Positions 11,040 through 24,024 of a stretch of 64,000 nucleotides of DNA are shown here, piece after piece. The stretch spans positions 16,244,001 to 16,308,000 of the forward strand of contig OX637293.1 in assembly GCA_951799445.1 (NCBI GenBank), given 5' to 3'. The position numbers were made by a program, and so were the translations under genes. Numbering within the stretch: the first letter of the stretch is position 1; each line of letters begins with the position of its first letter. The stretch is from Pseudisothecium myosuroides. Taxonomy: Eukaryota; Streptophyta; Bryopsida; Hypnales; Lembophyllaceae. The notes under the pieces are model-generated. The model made no database searches. It was not told where the DNA came from and worked only from the letters and a program-made list of their open reading frames with translations.

Positions 11040-11335
11040 CGTTGTGCACAGCAGCAGCCGACCATCGAAACTCAACATCAGATTGCGCACTCGATGGAAA
11101 ATCTCAAAGATTGGATTGTGCAGATCGAAATGACTCCTCAGATTCTTCACTGGAAGGCAGGAGTTTTATCAGAGTACTTCCGATTGTATGTGTTTGTTTA
11201 AGGAGGCGCTGGCGGATTAGACGAGTGAGGAGCTCGCGGTGTTATCGGGGGAGCTGCTGTCGATTTTGGTGGGGAAGACGCATTGTAGAACTGATTTTCT
11301 CTCTCGCACAAGAAGAATCACTTCTATCCTTCAGG
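11040..11335 (+). other. Unassigned exon-like stretch, unit 1
   Basis: Richer in G+C than its surroundings and followed by CTTCAG|GTAACT, a possible donor. It encodes HQIAHSMENLKDWIVQIEM in one frame but then meets stops. Unit 4 has a longer open version at 59161-59401. I do not recognise the protein. It could be a 5' exon of the COMMD-like gene or a decayed neighbour. Confidence 0.3.
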
Positions 11336-11873
11336 TAACTCTGGAAACATGCTAGTTTGGTTGGAATTTGGGTTGAGCCACGTACCTCAGTTACCCTAAA
11401 ATAAAGTAGGACCTCCTTCAAGTAGTCATCGAAGTTGTGAAATGAGATTCTTGTTCTCATGTCGTTGATAAATTCTCTAGCTACGGCCTTCAGAGAACAT
11501 CAGCTCAGAATGCCTGTCCTTATTTTTGGGACTAGATTCCGGCCAACATTGTCACTCTGTCAACTGTATTGAGTGAATTTTCTAGTCACATTCTTTTTCT
11601 CTGCTATTCAAAGTGACATTGGAGACGTGCTACTGCAAACGAATATGAGGATGGTTCAAAATGAAGTTCATGAATTTCATTCTCAGGGTTCATGAATTTA
11701 TTTTCTCCATTTTCTTTTATAATAACCAAAAATTTGTTGCTAAATCTGCATTCTTATTCCTTGGTGTGTGTCGCCTAATGTATCTGAAGCATATCGGTGA
11801 TCAATCAAGATCTCTGGTTACAGTTATCAGAGAAAATCAGCTCACAATGTTTGCGTTTATTGTGTGTTTGAAG

Positions 11874-12302
11874 CCATCAGCAGGAGTGAAGGTGCTAGTG
11901 AAGTACATCATTCAACGGATCGCTGAAAGTGATTTTGATGTAAGCTATTCTAACCCTCCATTGACAAATTTCCTCGAATGATTCTTTTGCTAAGATTTTG
12001 TTTATACGATATTCAGCGCAGTATGAAAATGCATAGAAAATCACAACTGACACATCTCTTGGTAAGAAATTTCTCCCATGCTTCTAAGTCTTACCTTATC
12101 AATTATTTTCCTATGGCTGCAGTCGTGAAATGCTGACATTATGGAGACGTGAAATGCTTGTGTGATGCTTATGTGAGGGGTCTCAGATGCAATGGCATGC
12201 ACTGCAGTCCTCCATTTCATGGTCTCAAATGCTGCCAAGTTTGATGTAGAAGATTCTACTCTTATTCGTGACTTGCAACAACTTGGATTACCCATGCCAA
12301 AG
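11874..12302 (+). pseudogene. COMMD4-like gene fragment, unit 1
   Basis: Three phased exons: 11874-11939 (SAGVKVLVKYIIQRIAESDFD), 12022-12061 (YENA-stop-KITTDTSL) and 12187-12302 (ending DLQQLGLPMPK). They match COMMD4 in order: the VKLRLL helix, the YEKILKLT stretch, then the SNAAK...ELQQLGLP segment. COMMD proteins assemble in the Commander complex for endosomal recycling. TAG at 12034-12036 breaks exon two. The COMM-domain exons that should follow are not found before the next unit. A possible initiator at 11778 (MYLKHIGD, compare the family start MRFRFCGD) is weak. Truncated pseudogene. Confidence 0.6.
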
Positions 12303-13146
12303 GTTAGTAATTTTAATGGATACTTTCATTATTACCACTTTTGGGTGATTGCAAGAAACAATTGTCCTATTTTGTGTCACACCCTACATATTTTTTGTTT
12401 TTGTTTTTGGCCATAACTTTTGCGTTCTAGCTTCAAATGACTCAAGATTTATAGGTGAGGTACTCGTCACTATTATACACCTTGCCTAATTTTTTTTGTG
12501 ATTTTCAAAAATGTTTTACTATCCAAAAACAGTCCCCAATAATATGTCACCAATGCCAATTTGGGGGGGTTTAGTACTATTTAGTACCCAAAAAAATGAA
12601 TTTGGAGCTAAAATTGGGAGATGGTCTTCTAATCTACTTGTAGCTATTGTTCAAAGGAATTCTAAAAATACTTAATTCATGGTGTAGAAGTCCACAAAGT
12701 GAGCTTCATTCAGCTTGCATTCTAAAACATATAAAATAAATTTTTGGTAGTATTTTTGGTGAATGAACATCTTTATAGAGTTGTTACAAATGACCAATTT
12801 TTTTTTTCTTTATTTAAATTTTTTTTTCTATTTTTAACTAATTTAAACATCATAGTATCCATTTTCTTGAGTTGTGGCACTTTTCTAGTTCTCCTACTTA
12901 GAGAATTTTCCGAGGCTTTTTTTTTGTGGTTACCTTCATCTTAAAGGTATACACATTAGCTATATTTTTTTTAAATATTAAAAGTTATTTTTCTAATTTT
13001 AAAGTACTCCAAGAAAAATTATGAGTATTGTTATAAAACGCAACAAATAGTACAAGTGTTTTCTGCGATTGCCATTTTCACATTTTATGCATAGCTGTTT
13101 TGAAGATTATATAATATCACTTGCTAGCTTGTTTTCAAAAATAGTA

Positions 13147-13698
13147 CTACCTCTGTTCCAAAATGATCTTCTTGTTGGACAAAGTATTCCGGATTAAGGC
13201 AAAGAATAACATTTTAAGAACCAAATTATTGCTATAAATAGATTTTGGTGTACTCCTAGCATTCTAGAAACTTTGAATATCCTTTTCAAAATATAGTTTT
13301 GGAATATTTAAAAGTAGAATTTTTTGGACATTTTCAAAGATCACCAGGGGTCAATTAATTGTTGAGTGTGAGGTCGTCATTTTGTGGGCATTTAGTATAT
13401 GCCTAAGCCCACGTGTGGCCCTTTGTTCTACCTCCCAAAGCTTAATCTCCTCCAATTGGAAAATATTCAAAGAAATGCAAAAAATAAGAACAAACAATGT
13501 TGATGGACCCTATTAATCATTTCATTTGTCTTTTGAGTGATGATTGCATGGATGGAGAGGGAACTACTACTTGGAGTTGTTTTGTTGGTCCCAAATAGCA
13601 ATCAAAAGCCAATTTGCAAGGTCACAAAGTACAACAAGAAGATCATTTTGGGACAAAAAATTAAGGCCAATAGGAAGATCATTTTGGGATGGAGGGAG
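13147..13698. mobile_element. Stowaway-like MITE, unit 1
   Basis: Left end CTACCTCTGTTCCAAAATGA and the inverse of the right end CTCCCTCCATCCCAAAATGA match the CTCCCTCCGTYCCAAAAT ends of plant Stowaway (Tc1/mariner) MITEs. TA precedes the left end; the right flank is AA, probably a mutated TA. Unit 4 has the empty site (AAATAGTATGATTTT near 62072), so this is a real insertion of 552 bp. No transposase. Confidence 0.75.
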
Positions 13699-14531
13699 AA
13701 TGATTTTTCATTGGTCTTAGTGGCTTCACTCTTGTAGATTTAAAAAATTGTATGGATCACGTGTCTTGTGGAACAACATGCTTCTAATATTTGGTGGTTG
13801 ACTGCAAAAAACACCTGTCCTATTTTCCGTCACCCATTCAATACAAAAGTTATTTTATACTATAAGTATTGCAAAAATGATTGAATGAACACGAAAGTTA
13901 GAAGTAAGCTTCCTATAGCAATAGAAAATTTACTTGAATTATTTCATTTTTTTCAAAATTAATTCAATAAGTGAGATTGAATTTCAAATATTAATCAGAC
14001 ATATGATTTTGGTGGGTTTTAGTACTAATGAGTACCTATTTTGAAGAGTTGCATTGTTAAATTTGGTAGGCTAGCTCTTCTAATAGAAATACACCTTTTT
14101 CAGGAGAAGGATATTTGAAAACATGTTCCAAGTGTATTTTACATTGGCCTAAAGTGTGCTATATTCAAGTTGATTTTATGTTGAATTAAAAATGCCTATT
14201 TAGTTCTAACTTTGATCTTCTTTCTTTGCTCTTATTGACAACAATGGTCACTTTTAAAATAAAATTTTCAAGTGCATTTTCTAGTTTTTTAAAATAGAAA
14301 TGTAGAAGTCTCATTTTCTAGCCTAAATTGTAGCCCATGGTTCAAAATAGTACTTCAGGATACACAAAAAAGATTCAATTATACTATTAGAGGCCTACAG
14401 TGCCTCCAATCTGTCAATGTGAACTATTTTTTATGGTGAATTAAGTATTGCCAATGATATATCAATGAACATCACAAGTTGTCAAAACAATAAATTGGAA
14501 ATCTAACTGACCATCCAGATTTCATATTCAA

Positions 14532-14655
14532 CTTCCTCTTTCCTCAGCCCTGACCAAGTTGCTGGAATCAACAAGTTAGTTTTGGTGTGGTAGCTTCTTC
14601 TTTCCTCAACCCAAACCAAGTTGTTGGAATCAACAAGTCAATTTTGGTGTGGCAG
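14532..14655. repeat. 62-bp direct repeat, unit 1
   Basis: Two tandem copies (14532-14593 and 14594-14655) with the core CAAGTTGYTGGAATCAACAA. Unit 4 has one copy, and its homology to the array ends there. It marks the right limit of the ancestral duplication. Confidence 0.65.
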
Positions 14656-15377
14656 TTTTTTCTATTTTCCAAAATTAGGACATTGTCACTCTAGAATTGA
14701 ATTCTTCATAGGGGGAATTGTGAAACTTTTTTGGAGATGTTTGTTGAAGGAAAGATGTGCATATTGATGTTCCCTACATATCTCCACAATTGAATTTAAA
14801 AAATTCACCATTAATTGTTTTCAATAAAATACTATGTAAAACCATGAAAATTGACTTTAAAAATTCACCAAAAATGGAGTTTTGCTTTTTTGAAGTTGAA
14901 ATTTGATATTCATGATTAGAACTATATAGGAATGCAATGATGCAAGAATTGCATAAAAATTGTGAAAAGCAGTGTTTGAAAATGGGGGCGTTTGTGTGGG
15001 AACAAAAGGGGGCGACAAGACTTGTGTCCCCCCATTGTACAGTAGGACCGAACTGAAGGATTCAACTACAATAGTGGTATTTTTCCATCTAGGAATTTAG
15101 AGAAAATTAAGTTGTCGACTATTTTTTCTACACTACAACATTCCGAAACACATCTTTCTCCTTATTTTAATAATTTCAATCTTTTACAAAGAGCAGCAAG
15201 CACTTACTGCACACCTTCTTCCAGGTGTTTGGGAAAAGTTGGGGAATCTACATGATTGAGCAAGTTGACGAAGAGGTATACATTAGAAAAAAATCCACCC
15301 CTTGGGTGGGTCCTTCCCTTTGCAAAGGGGCTGTGAATTCCCCGCAATGGAACTCAGAGTCCCTTTGAGGGACAATG

Positions 15378-15409
15378 GCCACTATTCATCATCAATGATG
15401 AATAGTGGC
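15378..15409. repeat. Perfect palindrome, unit 1
   Basis: GCCACTATTCATCAT, then CA, then the exact inverse arm: 15-bp arms with a 2-nt loop. It lies beside the A/T-rich tract near the unit junction. Confidence 0.7.
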
Positions 15410-15411
15410 TA

Positions 15412-15477
15412 CAATAAAAAAATATTTAAAATTTTAAAAAATATAAAAAAAAATAAAAAATAAAAAAAATAAAAAAC

Positions 15478-15511
<34 letters not shown>

Positions 15512-15772
15512 TTAATAATAATAATAATAATAAAATAATAATAATTCAGGCTGACGAAGATAATTTCGGCCACATCAAATTTGGGAATTTTAAAATTTCA
15601 TATTTAGTTTAATATTAATACTTTTAATATTTTCAAAATTATACGGAGTATTATTTAATTGTTCCGCATAGATCAAACCCTCCAATTCGCTGGACGAAAG
15701 AAATTTTAAAAAATAAAAAAATAAAAAAATAAAACTTTTTTTTTTTTTCCCAATTTTTTTTTTTTTTTTTTC
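15412..15772. repeat. A-rich tract, (AAT)n microsatellite and T-runs, unit 1
   Basis: A-rich run, then (AAT)n at 15478-15544 with one interruption, a short ordinary stretch, then AAATAAAAAAATAAAA and two long T-runs. Low-complexity DNA close to the unit junction, prone to slippage and misassembly. Confidence 0.85.
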
Positions 15773-17539
15773 AGCCGGGCGTTCCCTGTTGTCCGGGAAC
15801 TCACGTCCCTCCACAGGGCTCATATTGGATTTTATTTGTGGTTTAGTTGAGAGTTTGAGCTAGTCAAACTCCTTCCCTCCGGAGTCAAGCCAATGTTGTG
15901 CAGGCTTGTGGCTGTTGATTGATAAAGAAAAACTTGCTAGGTTACTTTGTACTCTAATTTGAAAATTCAAATAATTTTTTTAATTAAACTATTTATAGCT
16001 ATTCAAACCTTGGACATGCAACTATGAAAGATTGATTTTATAAATACAATATAGAATGATTCCATAATTTGGGTTAGATTATAATGTTCCACACTAAAAT
16101 ATACACCTATGATGAAAATTTGAAGATTTTCAAGCATATATTGAATATTTGATATGAATTTTCTTCTATAATACTTTAAAAAATCACAATAATTTCAAAT
16201 TCTCACAAAAAAATTTGAAAATTTGAAATCTGAGTTCACGGTAACTACAAGGGTACTTGCTGGCAACTTGTTAACTTTTCCGAATTTGCTATCATGCTAT
16301 CTTTTAGATTCGTCGGTAAGCGTGGAAGGAGGAGAGAGAGTTCTACCGATATTGGTGAAGAATACACTGGAGAAGCAGCATAAAAGTGGTTTCTATATTT
16401 CGACCCTGTTGACTCTTGTCACCCACCGATACATATAAGGAGGCCCTAAAGAATAAGTTACACATGCTCCCGGCTACTGCGAACTGTTTTTTTTTTTTTT
16501 TTTGAAATAAATGAAACTGCGAACTGTTTGAAGTCGATTGCCAGCTGCTTCTGTATGCACGTGCCCGCTTGCAATTGATCACTTCGTGTCGAGAAGAGAT
16601 ATTACGTGTGTGGTCTTGTATTGAATGCAGTTCTAGTACTTAGACTAGTACATCTCTTAGTACAGTATGGAAATTATGCTAGGTAGTTTGATCTTTTGGT
16701 CTTTCGCTCAACACGAATGAGCAAGAGTGAACGTTGATGGTGTCAGTGGAAACTAGATACTGTGAAGTTCAACTTAGATGGTGTCAGTACTATGCATGCG
16801 AGAGGCTAGATTTTGCTGCTTTGAAATTGTCCTTACAGGGAATATCATTTGGCCGTGTGTCTTACTCTAGCTACCCTGGCCTCTGTTGCCCCTTTTTGGA
16901 ATTTGCAACAGAGCGCCCTGAGCCAAAATGGGTGCATGCAATGTGAAGCGCCGATTTCTGTTTGGGGGTCTTTTTGTCCTTCTGCTATTCCTCGAAACTG
17001 GCAGTTTTGTTAAAGGGGAAAATTTCACACTCCTTTTGAACGTACGTCTCCAGAACTTGAAAATTGGAGTTGATTCTTTTGAAGTGGCCTGGTTTGGTCT
17101 TGGGATGGGATGGCCATGCCAGTGATACTTACTGCCGAGTTTTCGGCTGTTTCCAGTACTGACTAGCATCAATCTTTCTTCTGCATCATTCCCAAAGTTC
17201 GATTCAGCAAGTTGGTTGTTCATCTATGGGCCTTCACTGCTGAAATTTCTTTTTCTCTGAAATTTGTAGGGGATGCGCTTCACGCAGTCTGGGAAGCATG
17301 GCAGAATACCTCGGATAAGGGAAGTAACCTGGCAGGCTGGAATTCTCCGAAAAACGAATATTGCGAGTATTTGGATCCAAATTTGAATTCGCCCAGTTGG
17401 CAAGGAGTGCAGTGCTCAGAGTACTGTAACAACACTGATGATAATTGCACAGTGATGGGAGTTTACATAACTGACTTGTAAGCATTCTAACTACTATTCT
17501 TTCTCAAAAATCGATGTAGTTGGGTTTGTATGCATCCTC

Positions 17540-19133
17540 TTAACCCCAGAATGACCCTGGAATTTTCTGAGCTTCTAGAAATTTGCTCTAAATTGAACAA
17601 AAAGCCAACATTTTGATAAGTTGTATCAATTCTTTTTGAATTGTAACCGTATGAAATCAAATTAGACATATTAGAGATCACATTAAAAAAAGAAAACACA
17701 ACAATATCTCTTACGGATTGAAAGATTATAATGTTTGATCGTGAGGGTGTTAAAACTGTGAAAGTGATTTGAAGCCTTTCAATCCTCTTTTCACGTGTCA
17801 AATCTAAAATGTTGGTCACCAAAAAAATATGAGGTTAACCCCTAAAGGACCGGCATGCGTTTTTTGGCCGTATAGAAATTTTGGGCAGGTCCGTGTGACT
17901 AGAGATTTTCATATTTTGAGCTGAAATTTTAGTAGAAGGTGGGCGTGAGGAATATCTTTCATATGCACTAAATTTCAGGACATTTGGAAATAAGAGTCAA
18001 AAGTTATGGCCAAATATGTTATTTTTTTTGTAATTGGGCAGTCCGGGCAGCAAGGAAAATTTGGCAAAAATTTGATTTTTTTTTTTTTAATATTTTTTTT
18101 CTTGTAGATTATATTTTTGTCTATCTGGAAAGCTTTGATTCATTTCATTTGGATTTGTTATGAAAAAGTTATGGACATTCGTGTTTTTTGGGCAGTTAGA
18201 GCATCTTCTTGAAAAAAATAACTTGTAGGATTCATTTCTAAATGCTATTTTTGCAATTTTAGAAAAAAAAACAATCTCATGGTTTAGTTTACTTGATAGA
18301 ACAATCTCACCATTGAGATTAGTGTATTTTAATTCCATCTAAAATATATTAAAGTTTTAGATTTTCCTTCTATCTCGTACCTACTTCTACTTAACAAATT
18401 TTTTAGGAATGATAATTAAGTTTTTTTGAATATTTTTTTTTTCCCTAAACTCTCAACTCAATTCTCCACCATAAAGATTTGAAGCACAAAACTCTGTAGT
18501 GCAAAAATTTTAAGTGAAAAATGTTTAAAGTCAAAAAATCTAGTCCCGCAATGTGCTGAAATACTTGTTTTTTCCACTTTAAACACAGATATCTTGCAAT
18601 TTGAGCGGTCAAAAATTCTGAAATTTTTTCCACACATTCTCATACTAGTTAGGTGTAAGATCCTATGGTTAGATGTGAAAGAAAAAACATTTTTCATTTT
18701 TTTTTACTCCTTGCTATAGAAATGGCAGTTTTGATGGTTTTTTGGCAGAAAAAAAGCCTTGGGCCTTTAGGGGTTAAAGGACCTAACGTGTATAACCCCA
18801 ATCAAGTTATGACTTCTCAAAATCTACTCTACAATTTTTTTAAATGAATTTCTAATGTGATTTTTTCTCAAAGATCTAGTGTATTTGAGGCTCATTCCCA
18901 AGAGCCCTCAACACTACAAAAGTCAAGATTGCAATGGACCCCCGTGCACAAAATCTTGAATAGAAAAAGCATAATCAATCATTTTCAAAATCAGATTTTT
19001 GAAGCTAAAACTAAACTTCATAAAGAATTTTTCAAAAATATAAACTACTTAAAATAGTAATTTTATAAGGTTTTATTTAACTTGAAAAATTGGTTGAGGA
19101 CACATTCTGTCTTCAGGGTCATTCTGGGGTTAA
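17540..19133. mobile_element. TTAA-flanked element P1, unit 2
   Basis: Copy of P1 with the same perfect 16-bp termini and TTAA flanks. It contains P2 at 17835-18777. Confidence 0.7.
17835..18777. mobile_element. TTAA-flanked element P2, unit 2
   Basis: Nested copy with CCCCTAAAGG ends and TTAA on both sides. Confidence 0.65.
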
Positions 19134-19143
19134 GACAACAGTA

Positions 19144-19292
19144 AACGTCAATTTCTTTGAATTGGCGGAATTCCTTTACTTTTGCACCTTTCAGAACACC
19201 TGTTTGAAAACATAAATCCATACCTCTCATGATGTACACGTATGTCCCAACTTATTGCGCCGGAATTGCGCCACTTTAACAAAATTGACGTT
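19144..19292. mobile_element. Element C1, unit 2
   Basis: Same ends as in unit 1 (AACGTCAATTT and its inverse). Confidence 0.5.
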
Positions 19293-19843
19293 GGTACCAG
19301 TAATGAAGTAGAGAATCTTCATGACATTGAACATCCTGAACTTAGTGGCCCGGTGCTGTTTGATCTTTTCTAGAATGGAACTTTGCTGCAAATTCTTCAG
19401 TCTACTGTATTCTCGAAGGACACTCTGAATAGTTGTCAAGGTACTCCTAATGGCTAACAGAGATATTGTGTTCATAATGGAATGTCAATGGACAGGGTTT
19501 TATCTAATGCATCCATTGTGGGGATTTTGCCACCGGAGATTGGAAACTTGTATAATCTCTTAAACTTGTAAGTTCACTTATCTACCACATAATTTAGGAT
19601 TTCCTTCCAAGTTCAGCCAAATCAATTTCACGTTTTGGGTAACTTGACATGTCAAGCTAAACACTTGGGGGGAAGGGGGAGGGACGTACTTACCCTCAAT
19701 TTTCACCCTCACCTGGGGCAGGATTGTGTGAAAGGGCCCAGGTCTCAGAAACATCTTTGGTTCTGGCAACAACCAAAATCATAGTCTCAAGTGAAAATGA
19801 TGAGATATTTCTAAGATGAAAATGACTTGCAAGTTTGACCATT

Positions 19844-21035
19844 GGTCAAATTCGTTGTATAGGCGCCATAATTGAAAGCGCCAAAATTGTGTCATTCAGC
19901 TGCAGAAAGCTCTCAAAATTGTCAATTTCGTTAAATTCGTTGCGGTCCTGGAAGCCAAAAATTGTGATCTTCATCTACAGAACTCCAAAAATAAGGACGG
20001 TATAGATTTGCTTTTCAGGTAGCACTCCCTAAAAAGTGCCAAAGTCATGAAATTCCGCTTATTTAACGAAATTGAGGTTTAACCCCTAAAGGACTTGATC
20101 CATTGTGAAACGGTCAACCATCATGTCTGAGCTAAATTTTGCCTTTTAAATCGTGTTCAAACAACAATTTTATATTTTCATTACTTGAAACTATGAATGG
20201 CGTATCATTGAGGAAATTTTCAATTTGTTTCATGAAAAATTGTAATTGTTATCATTTTTTTTGCAAAAATTGAACATAAATAAGTTAAAATAGCAAAAGA
20301 AATCCAAACTATTACTTGAAATTTTCTCAAGAGGTATAGGTAGCATTGGAGATTAGCGTGAAATTTTTTCAATTGGTTATTTTTTTTTTTACACCCAAAA
20401 CAGCCACAACAAAGACCTTGAAGTCAAATTCAACTATCAAACCAAGTTTACCTTTTTATTTAATTGATGTATAAAATTTTCATATATTTTTTATTGGTAG
20501 ACACATTCATTTTCTACAAATGATGTTTTTTTCAATAAATTTGATGGAAAAACCAAATTATTGTGATTTTTTAAATTTAAAGGTAGAAATAAAATTATAT
20601 CAATTAGAATAAATATTAAAATAATCTGTAATTATTATCATAAATGAAAGATAGAATGAAAAACATAATTTTGTAGTCTAAAGTTAAAATACATTTTAAG
20701 AATAGAAAATATGAATGAAAAATTTACCAATCTATGTTATTTGGATTCTAACACTTAGAGCTTTCAATTGCAATAATTCTTCCAATTTGTGACATTTTTC
20801 AAAGTTTTTCAAATGGAGTAGAAACAAAATTTATCAAGCTTCATTTTCTAAGTTTAAAAGACATACCAAAAATGAATGTTTTGAAAGTTACAATCAGGGT
20901 TGACCAAGGCGCATCCACTTTTTGGATGCACGGTCCTTAAAGGGTTAAAACTATGACTGCTATGGAATTACGTTTCAAGACGCCACCTTGAAAGAGGCGT
21001 TGTCGTGAATATGCGCCAATACAACGAAATTGACG
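19844..21035. mobile_element. Element C2 with nested P3, unit 2
   Basis: C2 ends as in unit 1. P3 occupies 20079-20948. Confidence 0.5.
20079..20948. mobile_element. TTAA-flanked element P3, unit 2
   Basis: CCCCTAAAGGAC at the left, inverse at the right, TTAA on both sides. Confidence 0.6.
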
Positions 21036-22408
21036 TCACCAAACATATGATACCTTCTCAGACCTTTTCTCCTATGTAAACTATGTAAACTATTTTCCAA
21101 TTGCTGATCAGTGCACTTATGTCAACGAATATGTGCAGGGAGTTGACAGGAAATCCAAACCTCAGTGGTCCTCTCCCTCAAGAAGTCCAAAATACATGGA
21201 TAAATGTTTTGTAAGTATTACTATATTCTTTACTACATTCTCCTTAGATTACTGTCAACATCAAGAGAATGTGCAAGTATCTTTGAGACTTCCGCATCTA
21301 GCTCACTTTGCAATATTGATCATTCTTATGTAATTGTCGAACCAAGGCTAACACTGAGGGATTAATTCTCTCAGTATACCATCAGCTGTAATGATGAATC
21401 AAATTGTGCCTGAATTTGACTTAGGGATGTCCACGACAATGCTTTCAACGACACGATTCCAAGTCTGCCGCTTCTCTGGAATCTTCTGAAATTGTGAGTG
21501 ATCTGCCTCATCCTTGAAGAGCCTTAACAACTTAAGCTGAAGTTCTTGTCGCAAGATCGAATTATATTATCCAACTAAATTGATCCAAGCTCCGCAGACG
21601 GAGTCAGTCGCTGAGCAAACATAACACTGTAAAGAAGAGAAAGCTTTACTAGGTGAATTTATCAAATTGGGCTTGTAATGAGAAATAGCTATGCATTCCA
21701 CTAACACCCAGTGTATTCTGCCCATTCAACAGAGACTTGAGTGGCAATGAGTTCACAGGACCCTATCCATTTGAACAGTTCCACACCATGAATTCCCTCC
21801 AAGAACTCAGCATTAGTGGTAATCGTCTGTATGGACCAATCCAAGCGGATGCATTTACAAAAAAAGCGGAACTAAGATTTCTGTAAGGCCCTTAGTTTGA
21901 TCTCTAGGTTTTTTCTTGATTTGAAGTTGCACGAAATACCCAGTTATTCTTGCATCATATGAGCTTTGTCAATCTGGGTTTCATTCAATGTTGGTGACAA
22001 ACCGGCTTGTTTCTACTAATCAGGGACATATCTGACAACTCTTTCACTGGCACTTTGCCAAACCTCACTTCCATGCACCGTCTGACGAATTTGTAAGCTT
22101 GCTCCACCCCATCTAGTTCACTGACTTTCGATATCCACATGCAAATATCTGCTGTTGGCGACCGTGATAAAATCAAACTTTGTACTAAAGTTTGTTACTG
22201 GATATGCAGGGCTGTCTCTGGGAATCAGTTTGAGGGGCCGTTGCCAGATCTCACAGGGATTTCCACACTATATTATGTGTACGTCTCACTCTCTGCACGC
22301 TAAGATGGTTGATCCTACACTCAGTCTTCCTAGACTAAATTCTCCAGAAAATGAGTGGTTTGGAACTTAGTATGTCTCAATAAAATTTTCATATGCAACA
22401 TACTTACA

Positions 22409-22543
22409 TGCCGCCATTCCGCAACTTTGGCGCTTTTACAGTTCAGACGGAGCAGTCTGAAATCTATATCTGTCCTAGATGGTTCAGACCACGTCGTTTG
22501 AAAATGGCGTATCAAATATCACCATTTTAATGAAATTCGCCAT
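22409..22543. mobile_element. C-family element C3 (partial), unit 2
   Basis: Copy of C3, left terminus rearranged as in unit 1. Confidence 0.45.
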
Positions 22544-23716
22544 GAGATCTGTATGTGTGGATATGGTGCAGGGATTTGGGCAGGAACAGATTCACCGGGA
22601 CGGCAAACTTGGTGGATATATTTGATCTGAATGCAAGCATTGCACTGGCTATTGTGGACTTGTCTCACAATCAACTTACTGGTCCTCTCCCATCCTGGAA
22701 TGCCTCAAGCCTTGGCTCTGTGGAGAAACTGTAAGCTGCACACCCTGTGCCACTTACCCCAGTTAGGCTTTCATTGGACCGTAGCATCAATTCTTGCAAC
22801 AGCTGAGATACAGATCAATCAGCATTATTTTTATAAATTTCTGTTCTCATGACATTAGATCGCTGAGTTTAGCTGCCAAGTGAGGACAGGAAATGAGATG
22901 GCACTTGAGTCTCTGCTTGCAAGCCTGACCTCAAAAGTATTTGCCAGGTACCTAGACAACAACAATCTTACAGGAACACTCGACATTTTGAACATGTTTC
23001 AACATGGATTACTTCAAGATAAATACTCAACTGTCGACTCATCTGAGAAGTTGGGGATTATGAGTTTGAGAAACAATAGCATCCAGCATGTAATTTCGAA
23101 CAGTGACATCATCGCTAACACCACTACTGTGTTCATGTAAGTACAAATCTGTGGCCATTAGTTTGTCGCAATGAATATCTGAATCCCGTGGAATACGGCT
23201 TTCACCAGCAAGATGCTATCATGCTCGTTTTGGCAGTTCATTTGTTTGAGAATGGTCACTAATTCACTGATATTCTGCAGACTACAGGGGAATCCATATT
23301 GTGATAACTTTGATTCCAACGATGATACCCACAGATGCTACTGTTCACAAGTCTGCTTTGTAACATCATGTAAGTGCCATGACTGGAGTGGAACGCAGAT
23401 TGACGATTGATCACATGAGAGCCTTTCTCCAATTCGGATGTGCAAGGGCAATACATTATTTGTTTTCTAATTGAATGTTCACCAACAGAAAATTTATTGC
23501 CTTCTTTCGTTTGCAGCAAAGTGGGACAACCACAAGATTATCATCATTTCAGCCATTACCAGTGTTGGTGCGGTGGTGTTGATACTGCTGATTGTTGTGC
23601 GGGCTATACTTCTCAAAAACCGAAGATACAAACGGTATCTCCAACTTCAATTCGAACAAAGTGAGTACCTCTGAGTGAAATCATTTGTATCCTTGCGCAT
23701 GCATGCAGTTGCACAG

Positions 23717-24024
23717 TGGCCAATTTCATTAAAATGGCGGTATTCCGTTAATTTGGCACTTTTAGCAGTTCAGACCGCACAGTCTGAACTGTTTTTTCTG
23801 TACCAAAATCTATAACTGGACTAGATTTTTGAAATCTACACCTGTCCTAGATATCTGAAATCTATACTAAACCTAGATTTTTCAGATTGTGCGGTCTAGT
23901 ATCTATATCAATCCTAGAATTCTGAAAACTAAAATGGACCTAGATGTTAGCAATGTACACTTATCCTAGATGTCAAGGTGTGAAAATTGCACAAGGAATA
24001 CCGCCATTTTAATAAAATTTGCCA
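23717..24024. mobile_element. Element C4, unit 2
   Basis: Copy of the 308-bp element with ~30-bp terminal inverted repeats. Confidence 0.6.

Larger units (their letters stand above)
12303..15377. other. AT-rich spacer, unit 1
   Basis: No gene seen. It contains a Stowaway-like element (13147-13698), a 62-bp direct repeat (14532-14655), and otherwise AT-rich DNA with T-runs. The part from 14656 has no counterpart after unit 4, so it is the original spacer between parental copies A and B. Confidence 0.6.
1..15883. repeat. Tandem unit 1 (type A throughout)
   Basis: First of four head-to-tail copies of a ~15.86 kb unit. It starts with GTCAAGCCAATG at base 1, and the same word recurs at 15884, 31744 and 47604. 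Unit 1 is 23 bp longer than units 2 and 3 because of small indels in its first 1.6 kb, for example a longer signal-peptide exon. From about 2546 to 15883 it matches units 2 and 3 almost base for base. Its first 2.5 kb differs from the other three by scattered substitutions and indels. It therefore keeps the left-hand parental (A) sequence along its whole length. The true left boundary cannot be seen because the window starts here. Confidence 0.95.

Noticed and set aside
11481..11860. Similar words around ATCAGCTCA at 11498 and 11839 as a duplicated exon
   Set aside because: The similarity covers only about 35 bp with several mismatches, too little to call.
11661..11981. 106-codon open frame as a stand-alone gene
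   Set aside because: Its 3' part is the first COMMD4-like exon running past a GTAAGC donor; the 5' part shows no family match.
13537..13737. 66-codon open frame in the spacer
   Set aside because: It lies almost wholly within the Stowaway-like MITE, whose inverted end it translates.
15590..15823. Lys-rich 77-codon open frame on the - strand
   Set aside because: It is translation of the A/T-run low-complexity tract.
15412..15883. LTR or retrotransposon end near the unit junction
   Set aside because: There are T-runs and short palindromes, but no matching LTR pair, primer-binding site or polypurine tract was found.
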